From: Candidatus Caldipriscus sp. T1.2
GTDB lineage: Bacteria > Hydrothermota > Hydrothermia > LBFQ01
Direction: 5' to 3'
NCBI GenBank assembly: GCA_000980735.1
Contig: LBFQ01000048.1
Span: 1-6,750 of the forward strand
DNA: 6,750 nucleotides
How positions within the stretch are numbered: the first letter of the stretch is position 1; every line of letters begins with the position of its first letter. Below the pieces are notes generated by a model that saw only the letters and a program-made list of their open reading frames with translations, was not told where the DNA came from and did no database searches. Positions 1 through 5,431 of this stretch are shown piece by piece. A program made the translations under genes and the position numbers.

Positions 1-266
1 TAAGCCTTATATCCAAACCAGAATATCACAAACAAAAGGATGGTAGGTATAAGCGTCCATAAGATCTCAAGGGTCGTGTTGTGGCTTATCGGTGCTCCTG
101 GTTCTTCATCCCCCTTCTTTCTCCTGTACTTGATTATGAACACCAAAAGGGCAAAGTTTATTATCACAAAGAAGATGAGGGATAAGAAAAATGTGATCCA
201 AAAAGCGGTATCCACCTTTACAGCATAATCCGAACCTCTTGCAGGAAGCAGGGCGATTATCCACAT
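1..266 (-). CDS. coxB: Cytochrome c oxidase subunit II, N-terminal part (3' end outside window)
   Basis: This is the first 88 codons of subunit II of a haem-copper oxidase, the subunit that in this family carries the CuA centre and passes electrons from cytochrome c to subunit I. The translation starts MWIIALLPARGSDYAVKVDT. It shows the usual two-helix hairpin: membrane segment 1 at about residues 22-46, a charged loop with KYRRKKGDEEPG, then the family hallmark HNTTLEILWTLIPTILLF (about 62-79) leading into membrane segment 2. The CuA cupredoxin domain lies beyond base 1 and cannot be seen. The ATG at 266 is the only start available, because an in-frame TAA lies three codons upstream. There is no Shine-Dalgarno sequence, but TATAAT lies 8 nt before the ATG, which could mean a leaderless message. 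The family call is very secure. Whether it is a caa3-type fusion cannot be judged here. Confidence 0.9.
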   Translation of the reverse strand, partial: MWIIALLPARGSDYAVKVDTAFWITFFLSLIFFVIINFALLVFIIKYRRKKGDEEPGAPISHNTTLEILWTLIPTILLFVIFWFGYKA

Positions 267-274
267 AAGAAAGA

Positions 275-303
275 ATTATATGGATGGGATTTAAGGGAAA
301 TAA
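275..303 (-). promoter_or_regulatory. Candidate promoter for coxB (possible leaderless start)
   Basis: On the minus strand a perfect TATAAT lies at 280-275. A weak -35-like TTATTT sits at 303-298 with a 17-nt spacer. The -10 ends 8 nt before the coxB ATG, so transcription would begin at or next to the start codon. That fits the absence of a Shine-Dalgarno sequence. The -35 is poor and the region is AT-rich, so this is suggestive only. The gap between the pfk remnant and coxB (267-324) holds no visible hairpin terminator. Confidence 0.35.
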
Positions 304-324
304 AATTCAGATAAATGGAGCATA

Positions 325-916
325 TTATCCGAAAAATATTTTGGTCCTTAGGAATTCCTCAAGGCTAACCATTAATTTAGCAAAATTTCCCATAGTACGT
401 GCCATAAGCCTGTCGTACGCTCTCGGGCTTTCCCCCTAAGGACATACCCTACCTCAACAAACCTATTTCCTCATACCTTACCCCCTCCGCGACCACAACT
501 ATGTTAAATTTTCTCCCCTTCCTCCTCCTGTTTTCAACGACTTCCGCTATTTCTAAGGCTATCCAACCCGTATGCCTCCCCATAACCTGGACCACAAAAA
601 CCCTCTTTTGTTTCCATAGCGATGTTTAGTGCGGTATCAAAACCTATACTTTCCGTACCCCATATATCGTTATCAATGGTTTTTGGTATGAACACCACCT
701 TCCCCCATACCTTTTGAAAATAATATGCTATGTGGAGGGAACCTTCATCAATTTCTTGCAAGGTTGAAAGGGCAGAATTTATAAAGCCCCTGTCTTCCAA
801 AGGATTAAAAACTCATAATTTCCGAATACAACACCCTGCCAACCATCCCTAAAACCCCAAACCTCATCCCCGCTTAATAAAGCCCTCCTTACAGAGGTTA
901 ATATCCCAAACCTCAT
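325..916 (-). pseudogene. pfkA: Decayed 6-phosphofructokinase pseudogene (multiple deletions and frameshifts)
   Basis: This is the remnant of a PfkA-family 6-phosphofructokinase (fructose-6-phosphate to fructose-1,6-bisphosphate, glycolysis). Five colinear fragments remain. Fragment 1 (916 to about 809) reads MRFGILTS, then VRRALLSGDEVWGFRDGWQG; the GGDxPGMN phosphate-binding loop expected between them is missing. Fragment 2 (806-609) shifts frame and holds EGSLHIAYYF and PKTIDNDIWGTESIGFDTA (PKTIDND at 686-666). Fragment 3 (607-449) shifts again and holds KRVFVVQVMGRHTGWIALEI and RKFNIVVVAEGV, ending at an in-frame TAG; the stretch usually found between GWIAL and the VVVAEG strand is shortened. 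Fragments 4 (458-432, GYVLRGG-like) and 5 (432-325, ESPRAYDRLMARTMG) are further frames. About 200 of the usual 320-350 residues remain. The lysine in PKTIDND is typical of PPi-dependent and some ATP-dependent clades. The start still overlaps the SurA-like stop as ATGA, so the gene was once part of this operon. A 267-nt open frame inside it (800-534, TTG start) is not an independent gene. Confidence 0.9.
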
Positions 917-2142
917 AGGTTGATCTTGTAATAAAACTCCTTCTTTGCATCCTCTATAAGCTTTTTTAACTGCTCATCTATTTTCCTACCCAAAACCACA
1001 TTTCTAATTTCTTCGTATGTGGGCTCCCTACCCTCCCTCTTATCAAGGACCTTGAAAATATTTATCGTTAAACCATCGGGAGATTCAATTGGTCCAACTA
1101 TATCACCCACCTTGGCGTTTCTGAAGCTTTCGGCGAGGTTCTTGGGCAAAACCACTTCACTCACCCAACCTATATCCCCTCCGTTCTCCCTACTTATTGG
1201 ATCTTCGGAATAAGTCCTAGCAAGCTTTGAGAAGTCCTGCCCAGCTTTGGCCAAGTTTGCCACCCTCTTTGCCCGAGCCATAACATTATCCTTTGCTTTT
1301 TGCGAGGGTTTAACTTTCACCAATATATGAGCCAAAAGGTATGAATCATCCTGTTTCCCAAGTAATTTAAAGATATGATAACCATGAGGTCCCCTTAAGG
1401 GTTTCGTGATCCCGCCCACCGGTGTTTTTTCTATTTCATTTATGAAATCCGGTGGTAATGCGTTCTTGGGTATCACACCCAGATTTCCGCCATTTTGCGC
1501 GCTCTCCCTATCGTCCGACATCTGCACTGCCAACCTTGAAAAATCCTCCCCCTTCTTCAACCTCTCGTATATATTTTTCGCCCTTTGGTAATATTCTTGT
1601 TCCTCCCTCGCCGATGGTTTAACTATGAAGGAGATAACCGCGATCTTATACTCGTCCGGCTGTTTTAGGGAATCCTTGTAAGTTTTATAAAAGTTCATAA
1701 CCTCATCATCGCTGACCTTTATGTTCGGTTTTACCTTCATCTCAACAAACTTTTGGATGTACAGGTTTCTCTGCACAAAATCCCTATAATACTCCCTAAG
1801 GTAATCCACCGTAAGCCCGGCTTCCTTAAGCCTTTCCTCAAATTCCTCCTTGTTGAGTTTTCCCATAAGTACGTTTATTTGCTGATCAAGGGCTTGATTT
1901 ATTTCTTGATCGGAAACCTTTATGGTTGTATCTTGCCTCACCTTTAGGTATAAAAGCTCCATATTCACGAGTTCCTCAAGGACCGCTTTCCTAAACTCCC
2001 CGAGTTTGTCCGGTGTTATCCCCATAACTCCACCGTATATTAAGGCAATCTCGTCCACCTCGGACATCCAAAACGCCCTATTCCCTACCACCGCCACTAT
2101 CCTATCAACCGTATCAAGTTGAGAAATAAGCAAAAAGAACAT
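913..2142 (-). CDS. SurA-like periplasmic peptidyl-prolyl isomerase/chaperone with two parvulin domains
   Basis: This is a 409-residue protein with the layout of SurA, the periplasmic chaperone for outer-membrane proteins. The SurA N-domain begins at VDRIVAVVGNRAFWMSEVD (12-30) and runs to about 160. Parvulin (rotamase) domain 1 spans about 164-263 and has NGGNLGVIP and GPHGYHIFKL. Domain 2 spans about 268-368 and has YLLAHILVKVKPS and NGGDIGWVS. A charged helical tail follows. Of the two histidines typical of parvulin sites, domain 1 keeps only the C-terminal one (H256; V169 occupies the first position). Domain 2 keeps only the first (H272; N361 occupies the last). The ATG at 2142 has GGGAGGTGA upstream and an in-frame TGA two codons before it, so the start is fixed. 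The N-terminus MFFLLISQ is very short and uncharged for a signal peptide, so export is uncertain. The gene lies 3 nt after the membrane-anchored foldase and overlaps the pfk remnant by 4 nt. The symbol surA would be reasonable, but orthology is not proven. Confidence 0.88.
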   Translation of the reverse strand: MFFLLISQLDTVDRIVAVVGNRAFWMSEVDEIALIYGGVMGITPDKLGEFRKAVLEELVNMELLYLKVRQDTTIKVSDQEINQALDQQINVLMGKLNKEEFEERLKEAGLTVDYLREYYRDFVQRNLYIQKFVEMKVKPNIKVSDDEVMNFYKTYKDSLKQPDEYKIAVISFIVKPSAREEQEYYQRAKNIYERLKKGEDFSRLAVQMSDDRESAQNGGNLGVIPKNALPPDFINEIEKTPVGGITKPLRGPHGYHIFKLLGKQDDSYLLAHILVKVKPSQKAKDNVMARAKRVANLAKAGQDFSKLARTYSEDPISRENGGDIGWVSEVVLPKNLAESFRNAKVGDIVGPIESPDGLTINIFKVLDKREGREPTYEEIRNVVLGRKIDEQLKKLIEDAKKEFYYKINL

Positions 2143-2145
2143 ATC

Positions 2146-2154
2146 TCACCTCCC
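2146..2154 (-). promoter_or_regulatory. Shine-Dalgarno of the SurA-like gene, overlapping the upstream stop
   Basis: GGGAGGTGA (2154-2146, minus strand) is a strong ribosome binding site with GGAGG 6 nt before the ATG at 2142. Its last three bases are the TGA stop of the upstream foldase gene. Ribosomes finishing that gene are therefore placed to reinitiate on the next, so the two foldases are probably translationally coupled. Confidence 0.75.
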
Positions 2155-2985
2155 GTACTTAGCGGAAAGGGCGGAAAACACGGAATCCTCAACCTCCACT
2201 CGCCTCTTTTCAAGCAGGAACTGATATATTATACTTTTAACCTGTGGGTCAAGCTTATTTATATTCGTTTTTCTGATATCCACCACCTTCGCAACCACGA
2301 ATACGTTCGGTCCAACCTGAAATGGCCCTATAACGTCCCCCTTCTTTGCTCCCCTTAAAGCGTTATATTCCTCTTCGCTTAGGGCGAACCTTCCAAGTCC
2401 CAAGTTTTGATAACCGGTAGGCTGAACTCCTATCTTCCCACTCCTCGCAAACTCCTCAAGCATGAGGTTCGCGGCGTAGCTTCCGTCCCTCAAAAGTTTT
2501 TTCAAGGTATCTGCAAGCTTGGGATCCTGAAAAGAAACCGTAAGCATAGCAATTTCAGTAGAAAACTCTTCCTTATGCTCGTTTATAAACTTTATAACCT
2601 CCGTCGTATCCACCGTTATCTTTGGAAGCACATATTTCCTATAGAAAGCGTCCGCAACCACGTTCTTCTCTGCCCAGTACATTAACCTCTTAACCGTGCT
2701 GTCCTTATCCAAACCCAAATTTTTTCCCTCGTTGTAAAACAGGGCAAGTTTTATGATCCCCTTCTCTATATCCTCCTTTGATGCGGCGATCTGAGGTATC
2801 GAGGAAGCCATCTCCAAATCCGTCTTTGTTATATAAACCTCCCCAACCTTTTTATATACGTCCTTCGGCACTTCCTCCGATCTCCCTTCAGATTTCCCCT
2901 TAAAGTAAATTGTGCCAAAAGAGCCTATGAAGATACCCAGAGCAAGGAAAACTAAGCCCAAAATCAAACTTCCGTACTTGTTCAT
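2146..2985 (-). CDS. Membrane-anchored SurA/PpiD-like foldase, apparently lacking a parvulin active site
   Basis: This 279-residue protein has one N-terminal membrane helix (about residues 6-28, after MNKYG) that should act as an uncleaved signal anchor, leaving the rest in the periplasm. After a charged linker comes a short SurA_N-like segment (VGEVYITKTDLEMASS, 47-62), then helices at 70-140. A degenerate parvulin-like fold follows (about 142-240): AMLTVSFQDP stands where AxHILV would be, LGLGRFALSEEEYNAL resembles the LGWxxxGxLxPEFxxAL strand, and GDVIGPFQVGPNVFVVAKV replaces the usual GPVxTxxGYHIIKV. Both catalytic-type histidines are absent, so a chaperone or scaffolding role is more likely than isomerase activity. 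This is inferred from weak similarity. The ATG at 2985 has only AGAAGG 3 nt upstream, closer than usual for a Shine-Dalgarno. The gene is first in the unit with the two-domain SurA-like gene, which suggests the two act together in outer-membrane protein folding. Confidence 0.75.
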   Translation of the reverse strand: MNKYGSLILGLVFLALGIFIGSFGTIYFKGKSEGRSEEVPKDVYKKVGEVYITKTDLEMASSIPQIAASKEDIEKGIIKLALFYNEGKNLGLDKDSTVKRLMYWAEKNVVADAFYRKYVLPKITVDTTEVIKFINEHKEEFSTEIAMLTVSFQDPKLADTLKKLLRDGSYAANLMLEEFARSGKIGVQPTGYQNLGLGRFALSEEEYNALRGAKKGDVIGPFQVGPNVFVVAKVVDIRKTNINKLDPQVKSIIYQFLLEKRRVEVEDSVFSALSAKYGR

Positions 2986-3049
2986 AAACCTTCTATCTTA
3001 AGGGTGAAAATCATCTTAAAATTCCCGTTTATAGGAGGAGGATAGTGGA
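2986..3049. promoter_or_regulatory. Divergent intergenic region with direct repeats
   Basis: These 64 bp separate the leftward foldase genes from the rightward alpha/alpha-toroid gene and must hold, or lie next to, both promoters. ATCTTAA occurs twice in the same orientation (2995-3001 and 3013-3019), 18 bp apart start to start. Read leftward, TAAGAT (3000-2995) could serve as a -10 located 9 nt before the ATG at 2985. Read rightward, TAAAAT (3017-3022) could be a -10 for the gene at 3050. Neither has a recognisable -35. The same heptamer occurs elsewhere in the window (for example inside the gene at about 3313), so the repeat may be chance. Confidence 0.35.
3033..3042 (+). promoter_or_regulatory. 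Strong Shine-Dalgarno of the alpha/alpha-toroid gene
   Basis: AGGAGGAGGA lies 7 nt before the ATG at 3050. It is one of the strongest ribosome binding sites in the window and fixes this start. Confidence 0.75.
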
Positions 3050-4114
3050 ATGAGCTTGGACAGGATATTATCCTTTGCGGAAAGGGAGAACTATAAGGGT
3101 TATGACCCTTACGATGGTTTGCTTTCTCCACTTTCAAGGATAAATTTACCCATCTATCGTCTGTTATTCCAACAGTTCGTTAAGAGGGTTGATGAAAAAT
3201 TTAGAAAAATTCTTCTTATCCCAAAGGGACATAACCCAAAGGGTTTGGCCCTCTTCCTTTGGACGTATTCCCTCTTGGGTGATGAGGAAAGAGCAAAAAA
3301 GGTTTGGGAGATCTTAAGGGGTTATGCTATAAAAACTAATGGAGGAATAGCTTTCGGTTATAACTTTCCCTGGCAGAGTAGTGTATTTTATGTTCCCCTT
3401 GGAACGCCAAATGTTATAGCAACGAGCTTTGTGGTATTTGCCCTAAACTGCGCAAGGAAGGTTTTCGGTTGGAAGATAGATCTTGGGGAATTTTTGCCAT
3501 TTTACGAAAAAACCTTAAACGTTTTTAGGGATGAAAATGGATACCTTTGGATGAGCTATACGCCATTAGATAGGTTGAGGATTTTTAACAGTTCGGTTTT
3601 GGGAGCCCTCGCGTACCTTATAAGTGGTGGAAAAGAAGAAACCGCAAGAGAGATCGCTAAAACGTTAATAAATTATCAGGGGGAAGATGGAAGATGGATC
3701 TACGGGCTTGACAGGATAACTATGAAATACGTGGATAACATTCACACCGCTTATAACCTTTGGGGGCTTTTGGGGATCAAAAACATCTTAGGTGATGATG
3801 AGCTCGACGAGGGAATAAGGAAGGGGTACAGCTTTTACATAAATAACCTTTTTGATAAGGAAACCCATCTACCAATTTCAAAGCTCGGCAAAAAGAAATT
3901 TGACACGCACGATGTGGCGGTTTCAATAATAACCTTTAAAATATTTGGGGATAAAAATAGGGCGAAGAGATTGGAGGATTGGGCTTTAAGGAACCTTGTT
4001 GATGAAAATGGAAGGGTTTTTAATGGTAAAAACGATAAAAGGGTCTTTATGAGGTGGTCGGTGGGATGGCTTGCCCTATCCTTAGCCTTTAAGCCCCATT
4101 TCCCCTTTACCTGA
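3050..4114 (+). CDS. Alpha/alpha-toroid protein of a polysaccharide-cluster family (function unknown)
   Basis: This is a 354-residue, probably cytoplasmic protein with no signal peptide or membrane helix. I recognise the pattern of an (alpha/alpha) toroid family seen in exopolysaccharide and LPS gene clusters. Its members are often mislabelled as delta-aminolevulinic acid dehydratase or prenyltransferase-like. Family-type landmarks are GYDPYDGLLSPLSR (17-30), NPKGLALFLWTYSLLG (62-77), GGIAFGYNFPWQSSVFYVPL (98-117), TPNVIATSFVVFAL (119-132), SYTPLD (169-174) with FNSSVLGALAYL after it, YQGEDGRWIYG (209-219) and VDNIHTAYNLWGLLG (228-242). These conserved aromatic, acidic and His positions look like a sugar-binding or catalytic groove, but no reaction is established and it is not a dehydratase by sequence. 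It is the only plus-strand gene here. It converges on the glycosyltransferase/methyltransferase unit, and its last 8 bp overlap the end of that unit's last gene. A role in surface glycan assembly or modification is inferred from family and context. Confidence 0.72.
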   Translation: MSLDRILSFAERENYKGYDPYDGLLSPLSRINLPIYRLLFQQFVKRVDEKFRKILLIPKGHNPKGLALFLWTYSLLGDEERAKKVWEILRGYAIKTNGGIAFGYNFPWQSSVFYVPLGTPNVIATSFVVFALNCARKVFGWKIDLGEFLPFYEKTLNVFRDENGYLWMSYTPLDRLRIFNSSVLGALAYLISGGKEETAREIAKTLINYQGEDGRWIYGLDRITMKYVDNIHTAYNLWGLLGIKNILGDDELDEGIRKGYSFYINNLFDKETHLPISKLGKKKFDTHDVAVSIITFKIFGDKNRAKRLEDWALRNLVDENGRVFNGKNDKRVFMRWSVGWLALSLAFKPHFPFT

Positions 4115-5012
4115 TCACCCCAAACATCTCCAAAACCTTCAGATCATGAAAATGATGGTGATTTTTTACTATATGCTCTATCCTCCTAGATTGATCCTTC
4201 CCCTCCCTGTGCAGATAACCCCTCGCCAGAAGCTCGTGTATCATCGCCCACCTATTTACAAAAAACCTTATTTTATCTTCAACATACTCGGGAAATGTCC
4301 CATCAATGAACCACCTGTATATTTCAAACATCTCAAAGAACCACCTGTTTCCCGTATCGTTCGCTATATCCTTAGCCAAGCTCAAAAGGGTTTTAGCGGG
4401 TTCCTTACCTTGAAGCTTATAAACTATGGGAATCAGAAACCTGAAGATGAACATTGAAGTATGGTCATACCCGCGATCTAATGTATTTTGAAGGTTTTCA
4501 TAGAGTAATTTTTGTGCGGATTCAAGGTTCCCCTTCATCATTTCCGCAATCCCCCTTGCCAGTTTAATGTTATACCTTTCAACCTCTGTCCTAAACTCAA
4601 AATCCTCCCTCACATCGGGAATTTCCCCCTTAAACATCCTGTAAAGATAATACCTATACATATACGAAGCGGGCATCTCCTCCTTGTAAGGCTCAAAAGT
4701 CTCTTCAAAGTAAGGGTAAGCTTTATCGTTCAAGCCTACTATCTCAAGGATGTACATCTTCGTGTCCTTAAACCTTGCCCTTTTGTACGCCTTCCTCATA
4801 TTAAATCCCATCATGGCTGTGACAACACCCTTTGAGAAATCTATTCTTTCTGAATATTCGTACCCCAGCTTCAAATACCTCTTCACGATGTAGTAGGAAT
4901 ATATATACCAGCCCATCTTTAAAGCCTCAACCGCATATTCTTCAAGTTCCTCCTTATCTCCCCTCTTCAGGATCTCTTCAAGCTTTACCCTGAACTCCTC
5001 CCTCCTGTTCAT
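4107..5012 (-). CDS. Unrecognised helical (TPR-like) protein with His-rich C-terminus
   Basis: I do not recognise this 301-residue protein. It has no signal peptide or membrane helix and appears almost entirely helical. The helices pair up with spacings like tetratricopeptide or similar alpha-solenoid repeats: 5-16 with 20-31, 34-50, 143-159 with GNLESAQKLLYENL (161-174), and EPAKTLLSLAKDIANDTG (204-221). A TPR consensus is not clear. The segment 100-145 is rich in Tyr, Met and Arg. The C-terminus ends in IVKNHHHFHD (281-290), a dense histidine cluster that could bind metal. The ATG at 5012 overlaps the upstream stop as ATGA and has AGGAGG 5 nt before it, so translation is coupled to the PUA-like gene. 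Its stop lies inside the last codons of the opposing gene. The protein is probably a scaffold or interaction partner for the operon, but this is a guess. Confidence 0.65.
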   Translation of the reverse strand: MNRREEFRVKLEEILKRGDKEELEEYAVEALKMGWYIYSYYIVKRYLKLGYEYSERIDFSKGVVTAMMGFNMRKAYKRARFKDTKMYILEIVGLNDKAYPYFEETFEPYKEEMPASYMYRYYLYRMFKGEIPDVREDFEFRTEVERYNIKLARGIAEMMKGNLESAQKLLYENLQNTLDRGYDHTSMFIFRFLIPIVYKLQGKEPAKTLLSLAKDIANDTGNRWFFEMFEIYRWFIDGTFPEYVEDKIRFFVNRWAMIHELLARGYLHREGKDQSRRIEHIVKNHHHFHDLKVLEMFGVIR

Positions 5013-5419
5013 AATATCCTCCTGGCTTTCGGTATCTGGTTCTTTATTACCCTTCCATCGTAAAGTCCCGAACCTATTACATCCTCTTTAAACTTCACTA
5101 TCACCTGCCCCCTTTCCACTCCCTCTATCTCCCCCACCTCAACGTCCTTTCCCATGATGTAATCCTTCAGCTGTTCCTCATCTATATAGATGATATTCTT
5201 TGTTGCAAATTTTCCGAAGATCTGCAAAACGGCGGTTGTAATTTTCGGATTTCTTGAGGTACCCCTTGCGAACCTCAATCCCACCCTGTTTATACCGTGC
5301 AGTTTCTGGGGTACATCCTCGGACATTATCCAAACGTCATCCCCCAACTTAACAAACTTAAAACCCTCAAAAACCCCCTCTTCTATCCCGAACCTTTCCT
5401 TAAGAAAATCCAAGATCAT
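5009..5419 (-). CDS. Stand-alone PUA-like domain protein (NOL1/NOP2/Sun C-terminal type)
   Basis: This 136-residue protein corresponds to the PUA-like RNA-binding domain usually fused to the C-terminus of NOL1/NOP2/Sun (RsmF-type) RNA cytosine-5 methyltransferases. Here it stands alone, with no SAM-binding domain. Landmarks are DDVWIMSEDV (27-36), INRVGLRFARGTSRNPKITT (43-62), YIDEEQLKDYIMGKDVEVGE (78-97), and the terminal GQVIVKFKEDVIGSGLYDGR (104-123) running into IKNQIPKARR. The VIGxGLYxGRVIKNxIPKxRR end is the most diagnostic part. It probably binds structured RNA (rRNA or tRNA), either as a partner of a separate enzyme or as a regulator; this is inferred from the fold. The ATG at 5419 lies 12 nt after the glycosyltransferase stop and has no Shine-Dalgarno; TAAAAT (5434-5429) lies 9 nt before it. 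The next gene overlaps it by ATGA. Its setting among envelope glycan genes is odd for an RNA-modification accessory. Confidence 0.75.
   Translation of the reverse strand: MILDFLKERFGIEEGVFEGFKFVKLGDDVWIMSEDVPQKLHGINRVGLRFARGTSRNPKITTAVLQIFGKFATKNIIYIDEEQLKDYIMGKDVEVGEIEGVERGQVIVKFKEDVIGSGLYDGRVIKNQIPKARRIL
5018..5023 (-). promoter_or_regulatory. Shine-Dalgarno of the helical protein gene
   Basis: AGGAGG (5023-5018, minus strand) lies 5 nt before the ATG at 5012, inside the last codons of the PUA-like gene. Together with the ATGA overlap it supports coupled translation of the two genes. Confidence 0.7.
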
Positions 5420-5431
5420 CTATGGGATATT

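Noticed and set aside
40..228. Plus-strand 62-codon open frame
   Set aside because: It lies antisense to coxB, whose reading has clear family motifs; the plus-strand product resembles nothing.
534..800. An 88-codon minus-strand open frame from a TTG
   Set aside because: Its first 64 residues are the middle of phosphofructokinase (PKTIDND region) and the rest is the out-of-frame reading of the next fragment, so it is part of the pseudogene.
325..916. Programmed frameshifting to make a functional phosphofructokinase
   Set aside because: Four frame changes would be needed, and conserved blocks including the GGDxPGMN loop are physically missing, so no recoding could restore the enzyme.
4146..4176. 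His-rich end of the helical protein as a vector-derived affinity tag
   Set aside because: The cluster is HHHFH inside a longer native-looking helix followed by about ten residues, with no cloning sequence around it.
4146..4835. Two plus-strand open frames of over 100 codons
   Set aside because: Both are antisense to the helical protein gene, have no ribosome binding site, and have Pro/His/Ile-rich shadow composition.
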